Shown here piece after piece: positions 9,581-20,452 of a stretch of 64,000 bases of DNA (position 1 is its first letter; each line of letters opens with the position of its first letter). A program made the translations under genes and the position numbers. The stretch comes from Pythium myriotylum. Lineage: Eukaryota > Oomycota > Peronosporomycetes > Pythiales > Pythiaceae. The notes beneath the pieces were generated by a model. It saw only the letters and a program-made list of their open reading frames with translations. It did no database searches and had not been told where the DNA came from. The stretch is taken from contig JALJCQ010000003.1 in assembly GCA_023091665.1 (NCBI GenBank), positions 930,001-994,000 of the forward strand, read 5' to 3'.

Positions 9581-11926
9581 CTAGGCACTGCAGACCGCGC
9601 ATTCTTCTTCTTCCTCAGGTTCCTCCTGCTTCTGGGCGGCCTGGGTACGTTGCACTGCGGTCTTGTCGACCGTGAACTGGATGGCATCAGCCTTCGGACG
9701 CGTGCGTAGGTAGTACATACCCGTCTTGAGGCCCTTCTTCCATGCGTAGAAGTGCATCGAAGTGAGCTTGCTCACAGTCGGCTCGGCAATGTGGACGTTC
9801 AGCGACTGACTCTGGCAGATGTATGCACCGCGGTCGGCCGCCATGTCGATCACCGCCTTCTGCTTGATCTCCCACACGGTCTTGTACTTCTCACGGATAT
9901 CTGCAGGGATTGCTCGGACGTTCTGGACCGAGCCGTGATCGTGGAGGATCTGGTTGCGGATTTCCGGTGTCCAAATGCCCAGCTCAATCAGCTCCTTCAT
10001 CAAGTACTTGTTCACGATCGTGAACTCGCCAGCAAGCACGCGACGGTTGTACATGTTGCTCGTGAAAGGCTCGATCGACTCGTTGTTACCGAGGATCTGG
10101 GCCGTCGAGGCAGTGGGCATCGGCGCAAGCAGCAGCGAGTTACGGATGCCGTGCTTCTTGACCTTGGCCTTGAGACCAGCCCAGTCCCACAAACCCGATG
10201 ACGGGGTGACGCCCCACATGTCGAACTGGAAGATGCCCTTGCTCACAGGCGAGCCTTCGTACGTTGCGTAAGGACCCTCAACCTCAGCGAGCTCGCACGA
10301 AGCCTCCATCGCCGCGAAGTAGAGCGTCTCGAAGATGTGCTTGTTCAGCTCGCGAGCCTGGTCGCTCTCGAAGGCGTAGCCCATCTGAATGAACGCATCC
10401 GCGAGACCCTGGACACCGATGCCGACCGGGCGGTGGCGCAGGTTGCTCTTCTCCGCCTCAGGGATCGGGTAGTAGTTGACGTCGATGACCTTGTTCAGGT
10501 TCTTCGTCACAAGCTTACCAATCTCGTAGAGCTTCTGGAAGTCGAAGGTCTTGTTCTCGGTGACGAACTTCGAGAGCGCGATGGATGCGAGGTTGCACAC
10601 AGCGACCTCGTCGGGCGACGTGTACTCGATCACCTCGCAGCAGAGGTTGCTCGAGCGGATCGTGCCGAGGTTTTGCTGGTTGCTCTTGCGGTTGCACGCG
10701 TCCTTGTACAGCATGTAGGGCGTACCAGTCTCGATCTGCGAGTCGAGAATGGCGAACCAGAGCTGCTGCGCGCGGATGGTCTTGCGGCCCTTGCCCTCCT
10801 TCTCGTATTTGACGTAGAGAGCCTCGTGCTCCTCGCCCCAAGTGTCGAAAAGGCCAGGTGCCTCGTTGGGGCAGAAGAGAGTCCACTCGCCGTTCTGCTC
10901 CACACGCTTCATGAAAAGATCCGAGATCCAGAGCGCGTAGAAAAGATCACGCGCGCGGTGCAGCTCGCTGCCGTGGTTCTTCTTCAGGTCGAGGAACTCG
11001 AAGATATCGGCGTGCCACGGCTCGAGGTAGATGGCGAACGATCCCTTACGCTTGCCGCCACCCTGGTCCACGTAGCGCGCCGTGTCGTTGAAGACGCGCA
11101 GCATGGGCACGAGGCCGTTGGAAGAACCGTTCGTACCACGAATGTAGCTGTGCGTGGCGCGGATGTTGTGCATGCTGACACCGATGCCGCCGGCCCACTT
11201 GGAGATGCAGGCGCAGTTCTTGAGCGTGTCGTAAATGCCCTCAATGGAGTCGTCCTTCATGGAGAGCAGGAAGCACGACGAGAGCTGCGGGCGCGGCGTG
11301 CCGGCGTTGAAGAGCGTCGGCGTCGCGTGCGTGAAGAACGCCTGCGACATGTACTCGTAGGTCTGCAGCGCGGCGTCGATGTCCTGCTTGTGGATGCCCA
11401 CGGCGACACGCAGAATCATCTGCTGCGGGCGCTCGGCCACCTTGCCGCCGACGCGGAAGAGATACGACTTTTCGAGCGTCTTGAAGCCGAAGTAGTCGTA
11501 GTCGAAGTCGCGGTCGTGGATGATGGCCGAGTTGAGGCGGTCCTTGTTGGCCATGATGATCTCGTAGACGTCCTTGGCGATGAGCGGCGCGTCGAGCCCG
11601 TTCTTGGCGTGCTTGTTGCGGTAGAAGAGCTCGATGTTCTCGGAGAAGATCTTGTTGGTGTTCTTGTGGAGGTTCGAGATCGAGATGCGCGCGGCGAGCT
11701 TGGAGAAGTCCGGGTACTGCGTGGCGCAGTAGGCCGCGGTCTCTGCCGCGAGCTCATCGAGCTCGGACGTGGTCACGCCGGGGTAGACGCCGGCCACGAC
11801 CTTCTGCGAGATCTTGATCGGGTCCACGAAGTCGGCGTTGAGGCCGTAGCAGAGCTTGTTGATGCGCGCCGTGATCTTGTCGAACTTGACGTCCTCGCGG
11901 CGGCCGTCGCGCTTGATGACGTACAT
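9581..11926 (-). CDS. RNR1: Ribonucleoside-diphosphate reductase large subunit
   Basis: Class Ia ribonucleotide reductase R1, which converts ribonucleoside diphosphates to deoxy forms for DNA synthesis, with an R2 radical subunit encoded elsewhere. Single exon, 781 aa (human about 792). N-terminal ATP cone from residue 1 (MYVIKRDGR), then the ten-stranded barrel. Numbered from the ATG at 11926, the active-site cysteines fall exactly at the human positions: Cys218 (SSCFLLSM), Cys429 (SNLCCEV) and Cys444 (AVCNLAS). The tail ends CAVCSA, the CxxC pair that re-reduces the active site. The reading frame stays open upstream to 12160, but it has no ATG there, so 11926 is the start. An initiator-like TCACTCC followed by CATTTCC on the same strand at about 11984-11999 supports this. 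Confidence 0.96.
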   Translation of the reverse strand: MYVIKRDGRREDVKFDKITARINKLCYGLNADFVDPIKISQKVVAGVYPGVTTSELDELAAETAAYCATQYPDFSKLAARISISNLHKNTNKIFSENIELFYRNKHAKNGLDAPLIAKDVYEIIMANKDRLNSAIIHDRDFDYDYFGFKTLEKSYLFRVGGKVAERPQQMILRVAVGIHKQDIDAALQTYEYMSQAFFTHATPTLFNAGTPRPQLSSCFLLSMKDDSIEGIYDTLKNCACISKWAGGIGVSMHNIRATHSYIRGTNGSSNGLVPMLRVFNDTARYVDQGGGKRKGSFAIYLEPWHADIFEFLDLKKNHGSELHRARDLFYALWISDLFMKRVEQNGEWTLFCPNEAPGLFDTWGEEHEALYVKYEKEGKGRKTIRAQQLWFAILDSQIETGTPYMLYKDACNRKSNQQNLGTIRSSNLCCEVIEYTSPDEVAVCNLASIALSKFVTENKTFDFQKLYEIGKLVTKNLNKVIDVNYYPIPEAEKSNLRHRPVGIGVQGLADAFIQMGYAFESDQARELNKHIFETLYFAAMEASCELAEVEGPYATYEGSPVSKGIFQFDMWGVTPSSGLWDWAGLKAKVKKHGIRNSLLLAPMPTASTAQILGNNESIEPFTSNMYNRRVLAGEFTIVNKYLMKELIELGIWTPEIRNQILHDHGSVQNVRAIPADIREKYKTVWEIKQKAVIDMAADRGAYICQSQSLNVHIAEPTVSKLTSMHFYAWKKGLKTGMYYLRTRPKADAIQFTVDKTAVQRTQAAQKQEEPEEEEECAVCSA

Positions 11927-11992
11927 GGCGGCGGAGCTCGAGGTCGAGAGCGTTGGGCTGCTGCGGCGTGCGTCGGCGACGTGGGAAATGGG

Positions 11993-11999
11993 GGAGTGA
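11993..11999 (-). promoter_or_regulatory. Oomycete initiator-like element of RNR1
   Basis: Minus strand reads TCACTCC, a full match to the oomycete initiator consensus YCAYTYY, followed three bases on by CATTTCC, which fits the flanking promoter motif MWTTTNC. It sits about 70 bases upstream of the ATG at 11926. Confidence 0.45.
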
Positions 12000-12076
12000 C
12001 GAAGGAAGAGCGTGGCGCGCGACGGGTGGCGGGCGGGGGGCACGAAGGATTTGCGCGCCAACTCAAACAAAGACTG

Positions 12077-12084
12077 GCGGCAAA
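12077..12084 (-). promoter_or_regulatory. E2F-like octamer upstream of RNR1
   Basis: Minus strand TTTGCCGC fits TTTSSCGC, the E2F-DP site. R1 genes of plants and animals are S-phase regulated through such sites. Whether this lineage uses it here is inference. Confidence 0.3.
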
Positions 12085-12090
12085 AAGATG

Positions 12091-12148
12091 CTAACGCCAC
12101 GTCTCGTCCTTCACACTTGAAAATTGTATGCGGAAGACGTGGCGTTAG
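12091..12148. repeat. Perfect 14-bp inverted repeat in the RNR1 upstream region
   Basis: Arms 12091-12104 and 12135-12148 are exact reverse complements (CTAACGCCACGTCT and AGACGTGGCGTTAG) around a 30-base spacer. Each arm carries an ACGT core. Candidate dimeric regulator site or cruciform. Confidence 0.7.
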
Positions 12149-12318
12149 TGAAGAACGGGTTCAACACCTGTGCAAGTCGATCGTACTTAGCGTAGATCCC
12201 ACTGCTCTCCCGCCCTCAGGGGGTGAACCCATAACCGGGACGCTTGATGAGCCAATCACACTGAGGACGACGCGTGCATGGGGCAGCTGAAGACGAGCAA
12301 GAGGAAGATGACGTATAT

Positions 12319-13285
12319 TCACACGGGCTCGCTCGGCGGCGCGTGGTGACGCGGCAGCTGCGCGGCGTCCTCGGCGCTGAGCTCGCTCGCGTCGGCCGTG
12401 GCCGAGAGCGCGAACGAGTCGACCGGGTGGACGGCCCAGCACGCCTCGCTCAAGGGGCTCTCGTCCGGATCCAACTGCGCGAGCTCGACGAACTGGCGGT
12501 GGCCCATGCTGCCCATGCTGAGCTTCCGGCGAAGGCGAGCGTACGTGTGGAAGCCCAGCAGGTACTCGCTGACGACGCACAGCAGGAAGAGCATGGTGGA
12601 GAATCCTCCGAGCGCCGTGGCGGCCAGCCCTGTGGCGTCCAAGCGAATCAATGGGGTTGCCAGCTAGACCATGCACCAAGACTTGGATTCCTACCGATAT
12701 AGAACCACCGAGGCAGTGCGTCACACGACTCGACACGCAGGAAGACCTTGGCGTTGGCCGGGCGCGACCGAGCGATCGACTTCGCGATCACCAAGTCGTA
12801 GACCGCGTGAGCGGACCGGTTGGTTTGAGTCACTCGGCAGTCGAGCTCGTTTCTACAGATCTGCATACTCGCCGCCCAGTCCACAAGTCCGCTGTGGGCA
12901 TGCTGCACGAGAGTTTCCGCGCCGCCGATCTGTAATGGACGCGCAGCACGGAGAGCCCTCCTCGCTCCGGGAATCAGTCGCGCCTTCCAGTCGTTCGTCG
13001 CGTAGAAGTACGCGTCAAGCGCATGCGCCGAGGTGACACGAATCGAGTAACAAGAGTGGCCGAAGAGAGTCACGAGGAAGCGGTCGTTGTGCTCGAGGAC
13101 GAGCTCGTCTTCGCAGGGCACGACTGCCCGTGTGCACGATCGAAAAGCTACGCGTGCAGAACTCGAGTCGGTCAGACCGTGCACACACCTCCTGGACTTT
13201 CCACGCACCCGCGCCACGCACCATGAGTTCGGCGGCCACACGCCAACAGCACAAGCAGCGCGCAGAGCACCCGACGCCGCGTCAT
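12319..13285 (-). CDS. Predicted type I membrane protein with signal peptide, unknown function
   Basis: Function not recognised. Three exons: 13222-13285, 12695-13147, 12319-12629 (275 aa). Exon 1 encodes a clear signal peptide (MTRRRVLCALLVLLAC...). The lumenal or outside part of about 150 residues holds six cysteines, enough for three disulphides. One membrane helix follows (LGGFSTMLFLLCVVSEYLL), then a cytosolic tail of about 85 residues that is Ser/Ala/Asp-rich. The second intron has two possible donors; I chose GTAGGA at 12694 because it keeps the sixth cysteine and the reading phase. Cell-surface or endomembrane location is inferred from this layout. Confidence 0.65.
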
Positions 13286-13575
13286 GGCCCTGCAGGATCC
13301 ACGCAACTTCGACCTCTCGCCCATGGAACGGAAGCTGAACTTCCGTTCGTCGCTCCTTCGTGATTGGTCAAATTCACACCAGTGTTGGGAAAATCCTTCC
13401 ATGTTTTGTGCCTTTCCTAGACAAGAACATACCGTGTTGTGGAAATTGGAATTTGCTGTGGTCCACACACTCATCCAGATCTGGTTGTCCGACGGCGGGG
13501 TAGAATATGCGTCGCCAGTGAGCTGGCTGCCGAAGTAATCGCTGCGCCCAGTACCCGATTGAGACGCCGAGCCCC

Positions 13576-15135
13576 ATGCCGACGCCCGCGCTGCCGCCGT
13601 CGGCGACGGTCGAGCTGGACTCGGTCGACGGCCTCGAGGGCTTCAAGATCGTCGTCACCCTCGTCATTCTCGTCATCACCGTCGTCTCGGCGCTCGTGCC
13701 GCTCTGGATCTCGCAGAACGGCACGTCGCGCGCGCAGCAGATGCTCACCAAGAAGCTGCCCTTCATGACGGCTGGCGTCTTCATCGGTGCGTGTCGGTGG
13801 AGCACATTGTGAGGGTCGTAAGATGGCCGCCCCGGCTCACGGTTCTGCCTGTTGGTGTTCTCCTCAGGATCGGGATTGATGCACTTGCTCCCGGATGCCG
13901 TCAAGATGTACAACAAGGCGCTGCTGTCGGACCCAGACATGCTCTCAACCAAGTGGATGAAGGAGTTCCCGCTCGTGTACTTGCTGAGCTCGCTGGGATG
14001 CATGCTCGTGTGGGCCGTCGACCTCATGAATCTCGGCGACTCGCCCAAGATGATGGCGGTCGCGAGCGCCGCGCGGCCGAACCGTACGTGGTTTCGAGGG
14101 ATCTGCTTCAAGCCCAATACTTGGATCTCACGAACTGGTGGCTGTGAACTTTAGATGAGACCAGCTTGTGTCGTATCCAGATCCCTCGGGTCGCTTCTTT
14201 CGGCGTTCGCAGCCGCTCCAACTCGGCCGACGGAACCCACCAAAACCTCCATGACCGCCTGCACGCGCACTCGTGTTCGACCATAGCCTCCCCAGCGAAC
14301 AAATCTTTCCATCACGCCGCCACCACGGAAGAAACCAAGTTCCTGCTCTGTCACAACAGTGGCAAGCAGTACACCGACAACAACGGGCACTGGGGTGCCG
14401 CGATCGATGTTGAGAACCACCACTGCTCCGACTCCCACGGCCACTCGCACTCGCACTCGCCTCCGCCGGTGCACCTCCACCTTCACGCCAATCCGCACTC
14501 GATGAATGATGGCGACCTCTTCGTCGAAGGCGCCGTGAAAGTGAACGATCCCGACGAGCTCACGTCGGAGGCGACAGTCAGCGAGCACGTTGTGTTCTCG
14601 GGAGAGAGCCCGATCCTTCCTTATTTATTAGCGGCGCTCTTTTCGATCCACTCGCTCATCGCTGGCTTCGCACTCGGCGTCAACAACACATCAAACAAGA
14701 CCGCAATCGCGACTGCTGTCGCGATCTTCAGCCACAAGGTACTGTCATGCCGTGATCTCTCACCAATGAGAGTGCGAATCCTCACAAAGTCCTATCTGCA
14801 CACTCTAGGTGATCGAGGCCATGTCGGTCGGAGCGAACTTTGCTCGAGCCAAGGAGAGTATCGCGCAGGACCGGTCAGTCGCCGTGCTTACTCTATACAG
14901 CTTTATGACGCCAGTGGGCATTGTGTTGGGGATGGTCTTGGCGAGCGCTCTCCAGGGCACGGCCGTACTCTTGGTCGAGTCTGTGGCGTTGAGCATCGCG
15001 TCCGGAAGCTTCGTGTACCTAGCGTTCCACGAAATGTCGGAGGAACACAGCTCGCAGGACGCCTCCTCGGTCGAGAAGATCGTGCTCTTTGGGGCGGGGC
15101 TCTTCTCGATGGCGGCTCTGGCGACATGGGCGTGA
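13576..15135 (+). CDS. ZIP-family divalent metal transporter
   Basis: Zinc/iron-regulated transporter-like protein that moves Zn2+ or similar ions into the cytosol. Exons: 13576-13786, 13868-14083, 14155-14738, 14809-15135 (445 aa). Eight membrane helices can be placed: three before and five after a long cytosolic loop. The loop (residues about 150-260) is rich in His, including an HGHSHSHS run typical of ZIP metal-binding loops. Helix 4 carries the HS...G signature (HSLIAGFALG) and helix 5 the HK..E signature (HKVIEAMSVG), which form the metal path. Helix 2 has GSGLMHLLPDA, also typical. Exon 3 joins in phase only when its acceptor is at 14155. Substrate metal cannot be told from sequence. 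Confidence 0.92.
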
Positions 15136-16647
15136 TGGAGATGTGTCCATAAGGCTCAATATACACTGGTGGAAATGATCCTTTACAACATCAAAGCATC
15201 TTGTGATGAATGAGAGAAGCTCCCGCATACATACTACCACACCCACTGAACTAGAGCGACGTTTTGGAGAACGAAAAGCTTGACGGAGATGTCGTTCCGA
15301 GTGACGCAACACCATTCGGGGTTTCCATTTTCCGCCACGCAAGCGCTACCTGGCGTTCTCTCAAGTCTGGCGCGAGCGACGAAACCGGAACCATTTCTGC
15401 CGTCCCGAGAACGCTCCATGTCGTTTCTCACTCAGAACCATGGAAGGAACGATTCGAAATCGAAAATTCACGATTCGGCGCAGAACTTTATACTCCGATC
15501 TCCCGTTCTTGAGGCATCGCCGCGTCGCGTTACTCACCCGCCGTCTCCATGTGCCGGCCATGTGCTGGCCAGCGAGTCACCGGCGCTCTTGGTGAGGCCC
15601 GTGCGACGCCGCGCGCTCTAGTTCGCGGCATTTCGCAGCCGCCACCCATCGGCGAGTGGGTTGGTCTAGACGCCTCCGGAGGCGTGGGACGGTTCCGGAA
15701 TTTCCACTTATCCTGCTCGCACCTAGTTCGGTGACGACGGCACGACACCGTGATCTGGAATCGTCCCACTCTCGCCTTCTCTCCCAAGAGCCACGAGGTT
15801 GAAGTTGATCGAGTCGGACGGCCGCGACCAGCGAGTGGGGCCTCGTACCGTAGAACTGGGACTGCACGCCATCGGCCACATACGTCAGTGGGCCGCGAAT
15901 AAAAAAACTGATCGAATGACCGTCCGGGGTTCCATTTTCGTGGCGCAGACCCGGTGGCCGAGCTGGACGAGGGCGGCAGCTGCCCAGAGCCTACACGCGA
16001 CGTCGTGAGGTGTCCGGACGACGACGATACGGGGCGTTTGACAGGACGGTGCGGACGACCAAGAGCTCCGGCCTGACGCCAGCGCCAGCCCTGACCAGCC
16101 GATCGTTGTGTTGTCGCCAAGAGTAGTTGATGGCGGCGCCGCATCGCTGACAACCGGATGAGAGCGGCCAAAGAAACTACAAAAAAAAACGCCCCGTTTC
16201 TGCTTCCTGAATTGGAAAAAACCCTGTGATCCGAGGGTGACTGTGACCACGGTGGCGTTCCAGCTGAACAAGGGTGAGAGATGACTGTTCGTAGTCGAGG
16301 CGGCGCTTACGGGAAAGACGTCACCAAGTCGCCAGCTGCCGCTGGGTTTGCTGGTGCCCGGCCGGGTGTAAGCTGATTCCCATCTGTGCTCGGACGCGGC
16401 TTTGTGATCGGACTGATCTCGCTGTCGTTTTTTGTGTTGGCGGATTTTTGTCCGAACCCTTTTGTACTGTATTATAGGTCCGCGCGCGCGTGGATTGAGT
16501 TAACCCGAGCCCTACCGACCGTTTTTCCAGCTCGAGAGAGCGAGAAAGAAAAAGGAGAGAGAGCGAGAGGCGGCTCCTCTGACGCCACTGCGAGGCGCGA
16601 CATCGGTACAGCGATGGGTACAGCCGTCGCATTTTGTCGCCCCGACT
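15136..16647. other. Long non-coding region between the ZIP and PX1 genes
   Basis: About 1.5 kb. Several GC-rich ORFs of 100-213 codons are open here, but they are Arg/Ser/Pro-rich with no family resemblance and look like composition artefacts. A 14-bp palindrome (CGCCTCCGGAGGCG) lies at 15671-15684 and a poly-A run near 16180. I see no gene I can support. Confidence 0.4.
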
Positions 16648-16663
16648 GCTCATTCGCATTTTT
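16648..16663 (+). promoter_or_regulatory. Oomycete core promoter (Inr/FPR-like) of the PX1 gene
   Basis: GCTCATTCGCATTTTT is one base short of the oomycete start-site consensus GCTCATTYYNCAWTTT. It lies 43 bases before the PX1 start codon, the usual distance. Confidence 0.5.
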
Positions 16664-16705
16664 GCTCCGTCCAGCGCATTTCCCTTTTGCTCCACTCGCT
16701 CCACC

Positions 16706-17212
16706 ATGCCGTACGAGAGCTTCGCGACCGAGAAACTCGTCGAGATCACCGACGTGATCCAGGACGAGGCCACGCAGGCCTGGATGTACCTCGTCCGCGT
16801 GCAGCGCGGCAACACGCGCCTCAGCGATGAGCACGGCTTCACGCACGAGTACGTCATCAGCCGCCGCTTCAGCGAGTTCAAGCAGCTCCACGCCGTGCTC
16901 GCGCCCATCATGGGCGACAAGCTCTCGCCGCTCCCGGCCGACGGCCTCATGACGCTCATCCTCGCCGACAACGAGGAGCTGCTCCAGACCCGCAAGGAGG
17001 GCCTCGAGCGCATCCTGCTCGACGTGCTCCACCATCCCGTCGCCCAGGAACTCCCGGAGGTACTTCAGTTCCTCGGCCACGAGTCGCTCAGTGCCAAGGT
17101 GCTCCCGCCGTTCTTCAACAGCGGCAAGTGCGTCGGCTCCATCCGCAACACCTCGAGCCCGTGCTGGACGACAATGAGCCGCTCGCGCTCGTCCACCATG
17201 GTCTCGTCGTAA
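16706..17212 (+). CDS. PX-domain protein 1
   Basis: Small PX (phox homology) protein of 168 aa, expected to bind phosphoinositides on endosomal membranes. The ATG at 16706 is in a CCACCATG context just below a core promoter motif. It starts MPYESF, like the PX gene at 21270. The PX core runs from residue 10 to 125: the strand with RRFSEFKQLH (the lipid-contact Arg and aromatic), a Pro-rich turn (KLSPLPADG), then the RKEGLERILLDVL helix. After FFNSGK the frame continues into a low-complexity Ser/Arg tail; the +1 frame in the same stretch reads more protein-like (EPVLDDNEPLALVHH), so the true C-terminus may differ by a splice or an indel. No partner domain is seen. Confidence 0.85.
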   Translation: MPYESFATEKLVEITDVIQDEATQAWMYLVRVQRGNTRLSDEHGFTHEYVISRRFSEFKQLHAVLAPIMGDKLSPLPADGLMTLILADNEELLQTRKEGLERILLDVLHHPVAQELPEVLQFLGHESLSAKVLPPFFNSGKCVGSIRNTSSPCWTTMSRSRSSTMVSS

Positions 17213-18059
17213 ATCTCGAGCCCTCGACCTTGAGGACCAACCACCAATCACCATCTCCCTGTGAGATGACCACCGCCTGATCGGACCGACGAGGACGCTA
17301 CCGCGACGTCAAGGCCTCTCCCTCCCCGGGGCTCCCGACACCTCGAGCCCGATCAGAGGCACCAGACAGATCCCATCAAGCATTTGCTGGGTTCTGCCAT
17401 TTAGACGCCCCACTATAGAAGTACCATAAAGCAGAGCTCCCCTGTACAAATATAGCCCCCATCCTCGTACCGTACCATGTACACCATCTCATCTCATGGC
17501 TCCCCTCCTCTCCTCTCGCTCCGGAAGATCTGTGTCGACCTGCGCCCCCTCGCCGAACGTTCCGCGGTCATCTCTGCGGACAACCCATCAGCACGAAGGA
17601 TTTCTAATTTACGTCACGGCGCCGTGATGGGCGTAGCGTCGTAGGGGCGAAGCTTCAACCTGCCGCCGCCTGACGAGAATGAGACAAAGACCCCGTCCGC
17701 CCGCATGGTGACGCCGTGTCACCTGCCTCCATCCGCAACACGTCATCTCATGCGCGCGCACTCGGCACCCACAACGCTACGACCGACCGAGAAAAGAAAC
17801 AGATACTCGCCGCGCCCATTTGCCAGCCCCCTCTCCATCTCCGTCTCAGCGCGACACCAACCCAGCTTCACCCCTCTTCCCCTCTTCGGTTCGCACTAGC
17901 TACTGCATTTTAGCCAATCCGGCGGTCTGATTGATACATTTCCAGCCAATCCACGCGACGTCTTTCTGAGTGACGCACACGCGCTGTCGACGGAAAGGAG
18001 CTCCTCAAGTGTCCCGCCGAGTGCTGAACCATCGCGCGCACTCTCCGCTCGGCCTCCCC
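17213..18059. other. Non-coding region between PX1 and the nucleotidase gene
   Basis: About 850 bases, C-rich with CT-rich stretches around 17490-17560 and 17820-17890. No ORF with family resemblance. It should hold the PX1 3' UTR and the promoter of the next gene. Confidence 0.4.
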
Positions 18060-19157
18060 ATGACGCAGACCACGCCGCCGTCGCCGTCGCCCCCGCCGCT
18101 CCGCCTCAATGAGCTCGTCGCCGCCTGCATGTCGGCGGCCTGGCTCGCCGGCGAGGTCATCCGCGAGGTCGTGGCCGACGACGTCGACCTCGCCATGGTC
18201 AACAAGGCCGCCGACAAGTACGACCCGCAGACCGTGGCCGACCGCCGCGCGCAGCAGCGCATGACCCACGCGCTGCGCGCGCTCTGGCCGCAGCTGCAGA
18301 TCGTGGGCGAGGAGGGCGAGCTCGAGGCGGCCGAGCCGCGCGACGCCGTGCACGCCGACGTCAAGAGCATCCTCGCCGACGTGCCGCTCCGCGTGGGCGA
18401 CGCGCAGCTCGCCGGTGAGCTGGACGAGCGAGAGCTCGTGGTCTGGATGGACCCGCTCGACGGCACCAAGAAGTTCGCCGAGAAGAAGTACGAAGAAGTC
18501 TCGGTGCTGCTCGGCATCGCGTACAAGAAGCGCCCGATCGCCGGCGTGATGCACCTGCCGTTCCACGGCGGCAACAACGGCGAGACGCTTTGGGGTGCGA
18601 CTACTTGCCGTGTGGGTTCTACGATAGGCGACTAACGGAAAATCTTTCTCCTCTTTCTAGGCGGCCCGAGCCTTGGCGTGTACAAGACGACCCATCGCCC
18701 AGGCGCGCTCGCTGGCATCCACGTGCGCCAGGAACGCCCCTCGCCCGTGTTCCCGGACCGCGCGCTCCACATCACGACGTCGGGAACCAAGTGCCCCCTC
18801 GTGGACGAGGCGCTCGCCGTGCTCAAGCCCGTGCGTGTCAAGTACGGCGGCGCCACGGGCACCATGGCCATGTCGGTGCTCACGGGCGAGAGCGACGCGT
18901 TCTTCCGCTTCCGCAACGCCACCAAGCGCTGGGACATCTGCGCTATCGAGCCGCTGCTCGAGGCACTCGGCGGTCGACTCGTGGACAAGCGCGGACTCGT
19001 GTACGAGTATGACCCGAACGACCACGAGGCCGAGTTTGACAATGCACACGGTCTCATCGTGAGCATGAACGAAGCCACTCACAAGCTTATGATCGAGACC
19101 ATGGAGGAGATCCACGTCATGAGGTCAGGAACGTCGCCTGTGTCTGCTTCTAATTAA
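18060..19157 (+). CDS. BPNT1: 3'(2'),5'-bisphosphate nucleotidase (inositol monophosphatase superfamily)
   Basis: Removes the 3'-phosphate of PAP (and of PAPS) left after sulphation, relieving inhibition of RNA-processing enzymes; Mg2+-dependent and typically Li+-sensitive. Exons 18060-18594 and 18661-19157 (343 aa). Superfamily metal motifs are clear: VGEEGE (first metal Glu), WMDPLDGTKKF (Asp-Pro-x-Asp-Gly-Thr) and WDICAIEPLLEALGG near the C-terminus. The spacing and the ADRRAQQRM segment after the nucleotide-phosphate region match BPNT1 better than inositol monophosphatase. The intron splits a Gly codon (LWG/GPSLG). The open frame extends 5' of the ATG without another ATG, so 18060 is the start. 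Confidence 0.9.
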
Positions 19158-19207
19158 TAGAAGTGGCCAATGCGTGTACGTATTGATGTTCCGATGGCTT
19201 TTTGCGG

Positions 19208-20452
19208 ATGGATAGGACGATAGACGGAGGCATCATGACAGCACAATGGCTCGAGCAGAACGTTTTCCAGGGATCGCATGTGGTCGGGCGACGTGTGAAG
19301 AGAGAGTCAATCCTCAAAGGGAAGCATTCGATCGTCGCGACAGTCGAGATCGACCTCGAGAGTCTATCGGACAGCTCGACACTCGAGACCAAGCACATCT
19401 TCCTCAAGCGGTACGTCAAAGAAGAGCTGCCGCCTCGCCCGGCTCGTAACTGGGCTCGAGACCTGGCCTCTTACCGATCCGAAGCTCGATTCTACAAGAG
19501 CGTCTTACCGCACTTGAAGAACTACCCAAGCATCCGCGTCATCACACCCCTGGACGTTCAGATCCGAACGGATGCCGATGGAAATGAGACCGTGGACGGT
19601 TACATTGTCATGCTGGAGAACGTGCTAGCGCCAGGCAGCTCGTCCAAGCTCGTCGCTGCCGATCGACTCAACCAGGGCGACACCGAGCGAGCTCTCGAGT
19701 TCCTCGCCGGTCTCCACGCGTCGGGAATCAAGTCGCCAGCGCTCATGGAACAAGTCCGCAAGTATTTGTGGCCGTCTGCAACGTGGTGGGCGTTCGAGAA
19801 GCGCGGCCTCGAGGAGCTCAAGAACGCGCCTGTGGTGTGGCATGATGTGCTCATGGCTTTCACGGACGAGTTGGTATCACGAGGCATCGCGATCGATGAG
19901 GACGTGCGGAACTTGGGCCACCGCATGATCCGCCACGCTGCGTATATCAGCGGCCAGCTCTTTGGCGAGCCGAGCAACGAGTTTGCGCGCTTGAAGACGC
20001 TCGTCCATGGGGATTTCAAGACCGGCAACATGTTTTTCCACGCGGAGACGCGCGAGGTGACGGCGTTCGACTGGCAGTGGGCCGGTGTCGGGCTCGGCGC
20101 GCTGGACGTCGCCAACTTGCTCAACACGTCCGTGGGCATCGACGCGCTTTCCCGTGAGCCGCAACTGCTGCGCCACTACTACGAAGCGCTCGAGCGCGAG
20201 CTTGGCGACGAGGCGCACGTGCTTGAGCGCTACTCCTTCGCGACCTTCCAGCGCCACTACGAGCTCGCGACGCTCGAGTACGCGCGCGTGCTCATCGCCA
20301 ACTTCTGGGACGACACGACGCCGGAGAGTTGCGCCGCGGACGCGCACAAGAGCAACTGGGGGCTCGGCTACCGCTCGGTGCCGCACGTCGTGCGCATGAT
20401 GGAGAAGCTGCTCCAAGGGCTCGCGGCCGTCGAGCGCGAGCAGGCGCTGTAG
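19208..20452 (+). CDS. Phosphotransferase-like protein (APH/EcKL-CHK kinase fold)
   Basis: Single-exon 414-aa protein with the aminoglycoside-phosphotransferase/choline-kinase-like fold. The catalytic loop reads VHGDFKTGNMFF (His-Gly-Asp...Asn) and the metal-binding segment reads AFDWQWAGVGLGALDVANLL, the equivalent of DFG. The N-lobe has a plausible Lys (HIFLKRY) and Glu for ATP binding. Spacing around DWQ and the wide C-lobe resemble the ecdysteroid-kinase-like/CHK group that phosphorylates small alcohols and steroids. Substrate unknown. The first ATG is at 19208; a second in frame at 19235 is possible. It ends 125 bases before the convergent PX2 stop. Confidence 0.8.
   Translation: MDRTIDGGIMTAQWLEQNVFQGSHVVGRRVKRESILKGKHSIVATVEIDLESLSDSSTLETKHIFLKRYVKEELPPRPARNWARDLASYRSEARFYKSVLPHLKNYPSIRVITPLDVQIRTDADGNETVDGYIVMLENVLAPGSSSKLVAADRLNQGDTERALEFLAGLHASGIKSPALMEQVRKYLWPSATWWAFEKRGLEELKNAPVVWHDVLMAFTDELVSRGIAIDEDVRNLGHRMIRHAAYISGQLFGEPSNEFARLKTLVHGDFKTGNMFFHAETREVTAFDWQWAGVGLGALDVANLLNTSVGIDALSREPQLLRHYYEALERELGDEAHVLERYSFATFQRHYELATLEYARVLIANFWDDTTPESCAADAHKSNWGLGYRSVPHVVRMMEKLLQGLAAVEREQAL

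Larger units (their letters stand above)
11927..12318. other. RNR1 promoter region
   Basis: About 390 bases between the RNR1 start and the stop of the next minus-strand gene. It contains an initiator-like element near 11993-11999, an E2F-like octamer and a perfect 14-bp inverted repeat, each listed separately. Confidence 0.5.

Noticed and set aside
10337..12094. 585-codon ORF opposite RNR1
   Set aside because: A mirror of the GC-rich RNR1 coding strand, rich in Val/Arg/Leu/Glu, with no family resemblance.
9581..12100. An 839-codon frame for RNR1 with a mitochondrial-looking N-terminus
   Set aside because: It would start at GTG; no ATG occurs upstream of 11926, and residue numbering from 11926 matches human R1 exactly.
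15530..16171. 213-codon minus-strand ORF between the ZIP and PX1 genes
   Set aside because: Arg/Ser/Pro-rich composition with no recognisable domain; overlaps other equally open frames.
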